Shown piece after piece: positions 25,264 to 33,473 of a stretch of DNA of 56,492 bases. The stretch covers positions 1-56,492 of the forward strand of contig JBGPHC010000028.1 of assembly GCA_041484195.1 (NCBI GenBank). The letters are read 5' to 3'. Within the stretch, counting starts at the first letter, position 1. The number at the start of each line of letters is the position of its first letter. Made by a program: the position numbers and the translations under genes. Below the pieces are notes generated by a model that made no database searches, had not been told where the DNA came from, and was given only the letters and a program-made list of their open reading frames with translations. The DNA comes from PSRI01 sp041484195. GTDB lineage: Bacteria; Bacteroidota; Bacteroidia; Chitinophagales; Chitinophagaceae.

Positions 25264-27645
25264 TCATTCACTCCTCAACGATATCACCGGGTTAGCCCTT
25301 GCCGTTTTTACACAATGATATCCGATTGTCACCAGGGCTATCACGATTGTAAGTATGGCTGAAAATAAAAATACCCCCCAGCCAATATCAATTTTGTAGG
25401 TAAATCCCTGTAACCATTTATTCACGGCATACCAGGCCAATGGCCAGGCGATAATATTCCCTATCAGCACCAGGATGATGAAATCCCGTGAAAGCAATTG
25501 CAGGAGATTCCGCATGCTTGCCCCAATTACTTTTCTTATTCCTATTTCTTTGGTTCTTGTTTCGGACGCATGTGCGGCGAGACCGAATAAACCCAGGGAG
25601 GAAATTATAATTGAAAGGATAGTAAACACTTTCAATACCTGGCTCATATTATTTTCCTTCCTGTACATGCCCGATATAGTTTCGTCGAGAAAACCATAAC
25701 TGAACAGGGTTCCGGGAGCAATGGCCTCAATTTTATTTTTTAGGAAGCCAATGGCCGCGGCATCTTTTCCTGCCCTTATTTTAATCAGCATTTTACCGGC
25801 CCAGTCAGGGGCGTATTCGAGTACCAGTGGCTCAACCCGGCTATGGAGAGATGAGAAATTGAAATCATTAACAATGCCCACTATTTTCCCTTTCAGGCCC
25901 CTCGTGTTGTTTATGATGTCGGCGCCCAGTGCGTTTTTCAGTTCCAGGGCCTCCGCGGCTTTTTCATTTATTATGAATGAAGCGGAATCATTAAACTCCT
26001 TCGAAAAATTACGGCCATCTTTCAGTCTAATATTCAGGACCTTCAAATAATTATCGTCAATACGGAATACCCGCATGTCTGGATATTGTTTTCCCGCGAG
26101 GGAATTTACCGGAGTCACTGATTCAACACTCAGGTCATCCCCGATGATATTGGAAGATCTTCCCACCGAAATGATATCGGGATTGGACAGCAATTCATTC
26201 TTTATGACCTCGGGATGCGTCAATACTTTTTCCTTGAGATTTCCATACAGGTTCAGTACCAACACCTGGTCCTTGTCGAATCCAAGTTGCTTGTTATGAA
26301 ATAATTTCATTTGCTGGTAAATGAGCACCGTGGAAATAATGAGAAATCCTGCCGCCACAAATTGAAAGACGACGAGACCCTTTCTCAATAGGTTGGCAGT
26401 AGATTTTGGGATCTTAGATGTTTTTAAGGAATCTGCAGGTTGGAACCCGGAGATAAACAAAGCGGGGAATAGGCCTGAAATCAAGCCGGTAAAAAATATG
26501 ATTGCAGCCAGAATCCACAGATTACCAGGCGACAAAATTTCGGTGGGGCTTACATGCTTTCCTGCAATGTTATTATAAAAAGGCAAAACAGCCTGGTAAA
26601 ATAGTATTGCAATAATTCCAGACAGTATGGTTAATATAAAAGCTTCACTGAGAAATTGCAATATGAGTTGCATTTTGCGGGCTCCCAAAACTTTCCTGAT
26701 AGCCACTTCCTTCAATCTCTTAAGAGCCTGGGTAGTGAAGAGGTTAATGAAGTTTACACAGGCAATGAGCAGCAGAAGAACTTCCACTGCAATAAAAATA
26801 TATATGTAGATGATACTGCTATTGGGTCCCATTTCCTGGATCAGGTTCGACTTCAGGTGGATGTCCGTCAATGGCTGAAGTCTGATGGTTGCCGCCTCAT
26901 CTGCCACTTCTTTCCTATTGGGGTTATCTTCCCTGTATTTCATCCAGAAATCGTTCATTCTTTTCTCCGCACTCAGGCGATCCCTGGTAGAATTGAAGAG
27001 GATATAGGTCCAGCCAAACATCCAGCTCCGGTTGTCCAACCAGTTTCGAGGCACGTATTCATAAAAAGTGGGCATGGAGATCAGGTAATCAAATCTGAGA
27101 TGCGTATTAGCTGGTAAATCCTCTATGACTGCTCTGACCCATGCTTCTTCCTTGTCATTGAAACTGAGTTTTTGCCCTATCGGATCTTTCTCGCCGAAAA
27201 ATATTTTCGACATGCTTCTTGTGATGACAATGGAGTTGGGCTCGCCCAGGGCCCTGGTGGGATTGCCGGCAATCGCCTTTAGGTCGAACATATCAATAGC
27301 AGTGGAATCGGCGAATAATCCTTTGCTTTCGGCTTTTTTTTCGGGGCCATAGTTAACCACGCTGGTTCCTGCATCGGCGAAGCGGGTAATGCTTTTTATT
27401 TCCGGAAAATATTTCAGCAATTCTCCGGCCAGGGAAGGTGAGGACTTGGACCATTCCGTAGTCGCGAAACGATAGATCCTTTCATGTTTTGAAAACCCCT
27501 TTTCATAGCTCAACTCTTCTTTGATGTGAAGGGTTAGCAATAGCGCGCAGGAGATACCCAGGGAAAGTCCCAGGAGATTGAACAGGCTATAGGTTCTTTG
27601 TCTGAACAAATTCCTCCAGGCAGTCTTAAAATAGTTTCTGATCAT
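25264..27645 (-). CDS. P4, MacB/FtsX-type ABC permease
   Basis: 793 residues. TM2 and coupling motif 1 differ from the rest: CVNFINLFTTQALKRLKEVA, then IRKVLG, the only case with Ala replacing Gly after KEV (about 312). Coupling motif 2 is RTKEIGIRKVIG (about 697). The loop QPLTDIHLKSNLIQE precedes TM2. The C-terminal module has IDIGWGVF, as in P1 (IDIGWWVF), and a Lys (YKID) where all others have Arg. It starts 67 bases after P5 and is separated from P3 by 137 bases containing the P3 promoter, so it may be the last gene of a P6-P5-P4 unit. The tail is NPVISLRSE. Confidence 0.95.
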   Translation of the reverse strand: MIRNYFKTAWRNLFRQRTYSLFNLLGLSLGISCALLLTLHIKEELSYEKGFSKHERIYRFATTEWSKSSPSLAGELLKYFPEIKSITRFADAGTSVVNYGPEKKAESKGLFADSTAIDMFDLKAIAGNPTRALGEPNSIVITRSMSKIFFGEKDPIGQKLSFNDKEEAWVRAVIEDLPANTHLRFDYLISMPTFYEYVPRNWLDNRSWMFGWTYILFNSTRDRLSAEKRMNDFWMKYREDNPNRKEVADEAATIRLQPLTDIHLKSNLIQEMGPNSSIIYIYIFIAVEVLLLLIACVNFINLFTTQALKRLKEVAIRKVLGARKMQLILQFLSEAFILTILSGIIAILFYQAVLPFYNNIAGKHVSPTEILSPGNLWILAAIIFFTGLISGLFPALFISGFQPADSLKTSKIPKSTANLLRKGLVVFQFVAAGFLIISTVLIYQQMKLFHNKQLGFDKDQVLVLNLYGNLKEKVLTHPEVIKNELLSNPDIISVGRSSNIIGDDLSVESVTPVNSLAGKQYPDMRVFRIDDNYLKVLNIRLKDGRNFSKEFNDSASFIINEKAAEALELKNALGADIINNTRGLKGKIVGIVNDFNFSSLHSRVEPLVLEYAPDWAGKMLIKIRAGKDAAAIGFLKNKIEAIAPGTLFSYGFLDETISGMYRKENNMSQVLKVFTILSIIISSLGLFGLAAHASETRTKEIGIRKVIGASMRNLLQLLSRDFIILVLIGNIIAWPLAWYAVNKWLQGFTYKIDIGWGVFLFSAILTIVIALVTIGYHCVKTARANPVISLRSE

Positions 27646-27712
27646 GGTATATATATATTTTCTACTTGCAAAAACTTCGGGGTGCAGATTCAGGCTTCTT
27701 TCTGATCAAATA

Positions 27713-30085
27713 TTATTCACTCCTCAGTGATTTCACAGGGTTAGCAACAGAGGCTCTTATTGCCTGGAAACTTACAGTGATAACTGTTATGCCCAGAGCT
27801 CCTATTGCCGCGATCGCGAAGATCCACCAGGAAACAGGCGTTCTGTATTCATATTTTTGCAGCCAGTGGTTCAGGTAATACCATGCAATCGGGATAGCGA
27901 GAAAACAGGATATGACCACGAGGCCGATAAAATCTTTCGAAAGCATTTGCCAAAGGTTGAATACGGAAGCACCCAATACTTTGCGCACTCCAATCTCCTT
28001 GGTTCTTTGTTCTGCAACAAAGGAAGCGAGGCCAAACAGACCCAGGCAGGAAATAAAGATTGCAAGAATGGCAAAAAATGTAGCCAGGTTGCCTATGCGC
28101 TCTTCATCAGAGAATTTCCGGGCATATTCTTCGTCATTGAATTTATAATCGAATGGACTTCCCGGATTATATTTTCGAAATATGGGTTCTATTTTTGACA
28201 ATGCCTCTCTCATGGGCATGTTTGGATTTATCCTCACGGTGATCACATTTGCCCATTCATAGTCCATAAAGAATATGGTTGGCTTTACGGGTTCGTATGG
28301 AGACTCCATTACCATATCTTTTACAACACCTACTATCCTGTGATCTTTGTCGTTCCATTTAATTATTTCGCCCACAGGATTTTTAAGCCCTGTCAATTTA
28401 ACGGCAGATTCATTCAGTACAAAGCCTCCTGAATCGGATGCAAAATTCCTGGAGAAATCGCGACCCTGGATAATTTTCCAATTGACGGTTGAGCCAAAAT
28501 CATGGGTTACCGCAACAATCCCAAAAAGGGGAACGGAATTTGGATCTTTTCCTTTCCAGTCGAATCCAATCTGGTTGGACCACACACCGGTTGAGGGGCT
28601 CGAAGATTCAGCCATATTCTCCACTGCACCGGTCTTCATGAGATCATCCCTAATGACTCCATAGTGTCCATATAATTCCGGAGTGTTCATAAAAATGGTA
28701 ATAAGGCCTTCTCGTGTATATTCCACCGGTCGGTTCTTCGCATATTGAATTTGCCTGAAAACAATAATGGTTCCAATGATGAGCGCAACGGATACTGTGA
28801 ATTGAAGCACCACCAGGATCTTGCGGGGGAGTGATGCCCAACGACCTGCTCTTAATGTTCCTTTCAATACTTTCACTGCATTGAAACTCGATAAATAAAA
28901 TGCGGGATAGCTACCTGAAACGAGTCCTGTGAATAGGGTAAAAACCAGGGCAATCAACCAGAAATATGGATTTGACCAGGGCAGGTGCATTTCCTTATTG
29001 GCCAGCCCGTTGAAAAAATGAAGTGAAAGCATCACTAAGACGATTGACACTATGAATGCGAGAAGAGATATGGCTACCGACTCACTCAGGAACTGTCCAA
29101 TCAGTTGTTGTCTCAAGGACCCCACTGCCTTGCGGATGCCCACTTCCTTAGCGCGTTTCTCACTCCTGGCGGTGGAAAGATTCATGAAGTTGATGCAGGC
29201 GAGCAATAGAACGAAAGTACCGATAATACCAAAAAGCCATACAAACTGAATTCGGCCACCTACGATTTTCCCATTCTTGAATTCACTGTGCAAATGCCAT
29301 TTTTCCATCGGGAACAACACTATTTCCTCTTTCCCTTCGTTGACATGCGCTTTAGGAATGTCTTTGATCTTGTGGGTAGTTTTATTGAAATCCACATTGG
29401 GCTGCATCTGCACAAATATTTGAAAAGAATGGTTCCCCCATTCAGTCTCCGCTCTTTTTAACCAATCTTCCGTCATCGCATATTTATCCCATGGCATGAA
29501 AAATTCGGATTCAAAAAGAGTAGTATTATGTGGGAAGTCCTGAAATACTCCGGCTACTTTAAGTTCTGTTTTATTGTCCAGTTTTAGAACCTTGTTCATG
29601 GGATCAGCATCCCCGAACAGCGCTTTTGCCAATGATTCGGTGAGGATTATGGAAGAAGGATCCCGCAACGCATTTCGTTTTCCTTTTAGCATTTTCAGCG
29701 AGAACATTTCGGGGAAATCAGGCTGGACCCACATTCCGGAGTGGCTAATTTTTTTATCTCCCACTGCCAGGATATGTTCAAAATTCCAGGAGGTCAGCGC
29801 TACGTATTTGAAATCGTTCTTGTATTTGGAACGCAATTCGGCGGCCATGGGAATCGCCACAGCCTGACCTGTACCTATTTCGCCGTTAAAGGTCTGAGTA
29901 GTCATTACCTGGGCCAGCCTACCGTAATTTTCATGCGATTTATCAAAGGACAATTCGTCCCAGATCCATAATCCTATCAGTATGGCTACGGCCATGCCCA
30001 CAGCCAGACCCAAGATATTGATGGAGCTGTAACCAGGACTTTTCCTGATATTCCTGAGTGCTATTTTAAAATAATTCCTGAACAT
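27713..30085 (-). CDS. P5, MacB/FtsX-type ABC permease
   Basis: 790 residues. It belongs with P7 and P11 in a subgroup marked by a GGRI segment before TM2 (GKIVGGRIQFVWLFGIIGTF) and by F-D/N-W-x-GKDP in PCD2 (here FDWKGKDP). Coupling motif 1 is RAKEVGIRKAVG (about 312) and motif 2 RTKEIGVRKVLG (about 694). PCD1 has no VP-PLP or DIHLxS signature. The tail is NPVKSLRSE. It is separated from P6 by 283 bases filled largely by heptameric repeats, so its expression may be partly independent of P6. Confidence 0.95.
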   Translation of the reverse strand: MFRNYFKIALRNIRKSPGYSSINILGLAVGMAVAILIGLWIWDELSFDKSHENYGRLAQVMTTQTFNGEIGTGQAVAIPMAAELRSKYKNDFKYVALTSWNFEHILAVGDKKISHSGMWVQPDFPEMFSLKMLKGKRNALRDPSSIILTESLAKALFGDADPMNKVLKLDNKTELKVAGVFQDFPHNTTLFESEFFMPWDKYAMTEDWLKRAETEWGNHSFQIFVQMQPNVDFNKTTHKIKDIPKAHVNEGKEEIVLFPMEKWHLHSEFKNGKIVGGRIQFVWLFGIIGTFVLLLACINFMNLSTARSEKRAKEVGIRKAVGSLRQQLIGQFLSESVAISLLAFIVSIVLVMLSLHFFNGLANKEMHLPWSNPYFWLIALVFTLFTGLVSGSYPAFYLSSFNAVKVLKGTLRAGRWASLPRKILVVLQFTVSVALIIGTIIVFRQIQYAKNRPVEYTREGLITIFMNTPELYGHYGVIRDDLMKTGAVENMAESSSPSTGVWSNQIGFDWKGKDPNSVPLFGIVAVTHDFGSTVNWKIIQGRDFSRNFASDSGGFVLNESAVKLTGLKNPVGEIIKWNDKDHRIVGVVKDMVMESPYEPVKPTIFFMDYEWANVITVRINPNMPMREALSKIEPIFRKYNPGSPFDYKFNDEEYARKFSDEERIGNLATFFAILAIFISCLGLFGLASFVAEQRTKEIGVRKVLGASVFNLWQMLSKDFIGLVVISCFLAIPIAWYYLNHWLQKYEYRTPVSWWIFAIAAIGALGITVITVSFQAIRASVANPVKSLRSE

Positions 30086-30368
30086 GAGTTTCTTATTGTG
30101 ATATTGAATAATTATAGTCAGTAAGTCATTAGTCAGTAGTTATTAGTCAAAAGTCAGTAGTCAGTAGTCGGTAGTCAGTATGGCGTTAGTCATTGATCAA
30201 TCACTTGTTCCCCAATGACCTTTGGCCCCCGACCAATGACTTCTTCTTCCCCAATGACCTTTGACCCCCGACCAATGACTCCTTCTTCTCCATTGACTTC
30301 TGACCTATTTACTTCTTAACGCTCCGATCCGCCAGTTGTCGGATTTTCGCGATAACTCTTTCCTATCC
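30086..30368. repeat. Heptameric and 39-base tandem repeats in the P5-P6 spacer
   Basis: From 30113 to about 30183 the plus strand repeats seven-base units of the form xxTAGTC (attagtc, agtagtt, attagtc, aaaagtc, agtagtc, agtagtc, ggtagtc), with one 8-base unit at the left. Then a 39-base unit beginning TTCCCCAATGACC occurs twice, at 30208-30246 and 30247-30285, 37/39 identical, with a partial third copy. No reading frame or RNA motif is evident. It resembles the short tandemly repeated heptamers known from cyanobacterial spacers. Confidence 0.8.
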
Positions 30369-32765
30369 TTATTCGCTTCTCAAAGCTCCAACAGGATTGG
30401 ACACTGCAGCCTTGAATGCCTGGAAACTAACCGTGGCAATGGCAATCAATATAACAGACAGGGCCGCAGATGCGAAAATCTTCCAGCTCAATTCAATTCG
30501 GTATGGATAATTCAGCAGCCATTTTTCCGCCAATATCCAGGCTATCGGTATGGCTATCAGCAATGAGATAATCACTAATTTCAAAAAATCCTTTGACAGG
30601 ATGGTAACCACACCGCTCACGGAAGCTCCCAAAACTTTCCGGATGCCGATCTCCTTGGTGCGCTTTTCGGCCGACAGTACTGACAAGCCGAAAAGACCAA
30701 TGCAAGAAATAAAAATGGTAAGGATGGCGCCGAAGAGCATGATCTGCTTCCATTTTGCTTCGGACTCATAATTCTTCAGGTTTTGCTGGTCTTTGAATTC
30801 ATACGAATAAGGGCTGATGGGAAACAGGGATTTGAAGACCTTTTCAATATGCTTCAGACTTGCTTTTTCACTGTTTGGCCTGATCTTGATAATTGCCAAT
30901 CCATAGTCATTGTTTTTTTTCATTGTAAAGAGCTGCGGCCCGATTTTCTGGTTCAGTGCCTGAAAATGATAATCTTTCACAACGCCGATTACAGTATATG
31001 TCTCATTATTCCTGTACCAGAAATTCACTTTTTGCCCGATGGCTTCTTTCCAGCCAGCCTTTTTTACAAAAACTTCATTCACTAGAACTGAGTGTGAGGA
31101 ATCGGAAGGGAATGCCGATGAGAAATTCCTGCCTTCCATCACAGGTATCTTCAACATTGGTAAGAAATCTTCATCCACTGTTTCATAGGCAAATTGCATG
31201 GTTGAATCGCCATTCACCTTTGCAACTGTACCCCAAAAGCCGTTGTTCTTGGAAGCCACAGCAATAATATTTGGATCTTTCTTCAATTCCTGTTTGAGCA
31301 ACGCGGCTTCGTTACGGTTCATTTCTGATTTCCTGATCAGCACTAAATTATTGTCGTCATATCCCAGTTTTTCAGTAGTAAGGAAATTGAACTGTGCATA
31401 AATCGTAATGGTTGCAATGATCAGAAAGGAGGCCAATGCAAATTGCACTATGACCAGAGTCTTTTGAAGGAAATTCTTGCCTGTAAATCTAAAACGGCTG
31501 TACAAGGTCTGAACCGGATTGAAATTAGATAAGATCAATGCAGGGTAAAAACCTGCAGACAAGCCTGTAAGGATCAGAAGGATGATATAACCTGCAACCA
31601 ATCTGGCATCGAACAGGTAAGAAAGAGCCAGGACTTTGTTGGAAAGCCTGTTGAAAACGGGCAGGACCGCTTCCAAAATCACTATCGCCAACAGAAATGC
31701 GATCAGGCATAATATGAATGATTCACCTAAAAACTGGATGATGAGTTGTCGCCTGGCACCTCCCACAACTTTGCGGATGCCTATCTCCTTGGCGCGTTTC
31801 AATGATCGTGCAATTGTAAGGTTAACGAAATTGATGCAGGCAATCAGGAGGATAAACAGGGCAATGCCGGATAAAATATATGAGAACATTGGATTGCTGG
31901 CATCTGAAAGTCCATTTTGAGCGGGAAGGTCCTTGCTCAAATGCATATCCATAAAAGGCTGGAGCATATATATCGATTTCCCCCTGACACCATATTTTTC
32001 CGCCACTATTTTGATCGCCTCTTTGGCGTCGGTTTCATATACTTTCTTCATTCTTGCCTCAACATTCTTTATACCCGCATTAGGATTGAGTACAACAAAT
32101 GTGTTGAGAAAGAAATTGAACCAATTCATGTTATCCCGCAAGTCTTCGGCGGATACTTTCAACGGTAGCAAGACCTCGAATTTTATGGAGGAGTTCTGGG
32201 GACATCTTTTGGCGACTCCGGTCACTGTGTAGGGTTGAAATTTGTCCTTGTCTTTCAGGAGTATTGTTTTACCCAAAGCCTGCACCGTGCCAAATTGCTT
32301 TTTGGCCTCGTCTTCTGAGAGAACCACGGAATTCGGTTCTAGCAGGGCATTTTTCGTGTTGCCGAACAAAAGGGGGAAACTGAAAACTGAAAAGAAATTT
32401 GAATCTACATACAGCACTTCCATCGATTTAACATCATTCTGATTCTTGAAATCTTCTGTGCCACTTTGGATTCTGACGAAAGACCTGATCTCAGGTATAT
32501 TCGCAGTAAAACGCGGGCCCTGGAAATACCCGGAATTTCCGTCTTTGTCTCCCTTGCTGCCATTTTCTTTCACTTCCTGCGTAACTACCCGATAAATGTT
32601 ATCGCCATTGGTATGAAATCGATCATAGCTCACTTCATCCTTAATGTACAGGATGATAAGCATGGCACAGGCCAACCCCAGGCTCAGTCCTGCAATATTG
32701 ATAAAGGAATAAATTTTGTTGCGGAAGAGATTTCTGATCGCAGTCTTAAAATAATTTCTTATCAT
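30369..32765 (-). CDS. P6, MacB/FtsX-type ABC permease
   Basis: 798 residues from the ATG at 32763-32765, which gives MIRNYFKTAIRN as in the paralogues; an upstream ATG would add six residues not found in any other member. The TM2 region is LLIACINFVNLTIARSLK and coupling motif 1 is RAKEIGIRKVVG (about 325); motif 2 is RTKEIGIRKVLG (about 702). PCD1 has GPRFTANIPEIRSF, and its QPFMDMHLSKDL loop is a variant of TDIHLxS. The C-terminal module carries EKWLLNYPYRIELSWKIF. It is the first gene after the 708-base control region and probably heads its own unit. The tail is NPVGALRSE. Confidence 0.95.
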   Translation of the reverse strand: MIRNYFKTAIRNLFRNKIYSFINIAGLSLGLACAMLIILYIKDEVSYDRFHTNGDNIYRVVTQEVKENGSKGDKDGNSGYFQGPRFTANIPEIRSFVRIQSGTEDFKNQNDVKSMEVLYVDSNFFSVFSFPLLFGNTKNALLEPNSVVLSEDEAKKQFGTVQALGKTILLKDKDKFQPYTVTGVAKRCPQNSSIKFEVLLPLKVSAEDLRDNMNWFNFFLNTFVVLNPNAGIKNVEARMKKVYETDAKEAIKIVAEKYGVRGKSIYMLQPFMDMHLSKDLPAQNGLSDASNPMFSYILSGIALFILLIACINFVNLTIARSLKRAKEIGIRKVVGGARRQLIIQFLGESFILCLIAFLLAIVILEAVLPVFNRLSNKVLALSYLFDARLVAGYIILLILTGLSAGFYPALILSNFNPVQTLYSRFRFTGKNFLQKTLVIVQFALASFLIIATITIYAQFNFLTTEKLGYDDNNLVLIRKSEMNRNEAALLKQELKKDPNIIAVASKNNGFWGTVAKVNGDSTMQFAYETVDEDFLPMLKIPVMEGRNFSSAFPSDSSHSVLVNEVFVKKAGWKEAIGQKVNFWYRNNETYTVIGVVKDYHFQALNQKIGPQLFTMKKNNDYGLAIIKIRPNSEKASLKHIEKVFKSLFPISPYSYEFKDQQNLKNYESEAKWKQIMLFGAILTIFISCIGLFGLSVLSAEKRTKEIGIRKVLGASVSGVVTILSKDFLKLVIISLLIAIPIAWILAEKWLLNYPYRIELSWKIFASAALSVILIAIATVSFQAFKAAVSNPVGALRSE

Positions 32766-33473
32766 GACAGAGTATTTAATCATTAAAAATTGTGAGAGGG
32801 AGAAGTCAGTGACGACCTGCCTCTGGGCAAGGTGAACGTACGATAGATTCTATCTTTCATTTACAACTGACCTCTGTGTTAACCCTCTCACCTCCTCATT
32901 GTGTTCATCAAAAATCTTTACATGGATTCCTGTCTTGAAACTTATGCCTGCCTGTTGGTTTAATCCATAAATACCCGGCTGATAGTGCGTAGGCATGACC
33001 GAAAAGCTATTTCTACTGTCTTTGAATCTCCGTATCGGCTATGACCCCATCAAAACAGATAATTCAAATAGGTGACGGAATGAACTTGGCTAATGCGGAT
33101 TTACAAGATTAATGCTACCGACTTTCGAATTCCAATCCTGCTAATATTCCCTGTCTGATGAAGCGTCCTGACTATCTGAATTGATTTGCCGGTAACATTA
33201 CCCTGCTTTTTACCAAACTAATCTTGTATCGAATGAAATTGATTCAACCTCTGTGCCAAGCTTCAAATCCTTTACAGACAAGGGTTTCAACTTTATCTGC
33301 CAGGATCGGGTGTACGGAATCGGACAATTTTATGTACGAAAACGTACGTACGTACGGGTTCCCCTGCATTTCCGAGCCCGCTTAATACGATTTTCAAATT
33401 CTCGCCAGACATGCATTATACTTGTTTATGCCCATGGATTTGTTCCAAATCTTCATGTATTCTCCCATTTTAT
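32766..33473 (-). promoter_or_regulatory. Long control region upstream of P6 with paired TGTACG dyads
   Basis: The largest gene-free stretch in the array (708 bases). Two 16-base inverted repeats, TGTACG-GAAT-CGGACA (33311-33326) and TGTACG-AAAA-CGTACG (33333-33348), start 22 bases apart and continue into TACGTACGG. On the minus strand, TTGGCAC-AGAGG-TTGAA (33259-33243) lies about 75 bases nearer P6 and fits the sigma-54 -24/-12 pattern in spacing, with A for C in the -12 GC. This would leave a leader of about 460 bases before the ATG, in which no gene, riboswitch or terminator was recognised; a further CGTACG lies at about 32837-32842. Confidence 0.5.

Noticed and set aside
30113..30305. CRISPR array
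   Set aside because: The units are contiguous seven-base and 39-base repeats without unique spacers, and no cas genes are present.
32811..32837. ECF-like pair before P6 (CGTC with an upstream GTTCAC)
   Set aside because: The -35 side lacks the AAC core, and the P3 promoter shows what a good match looks like.
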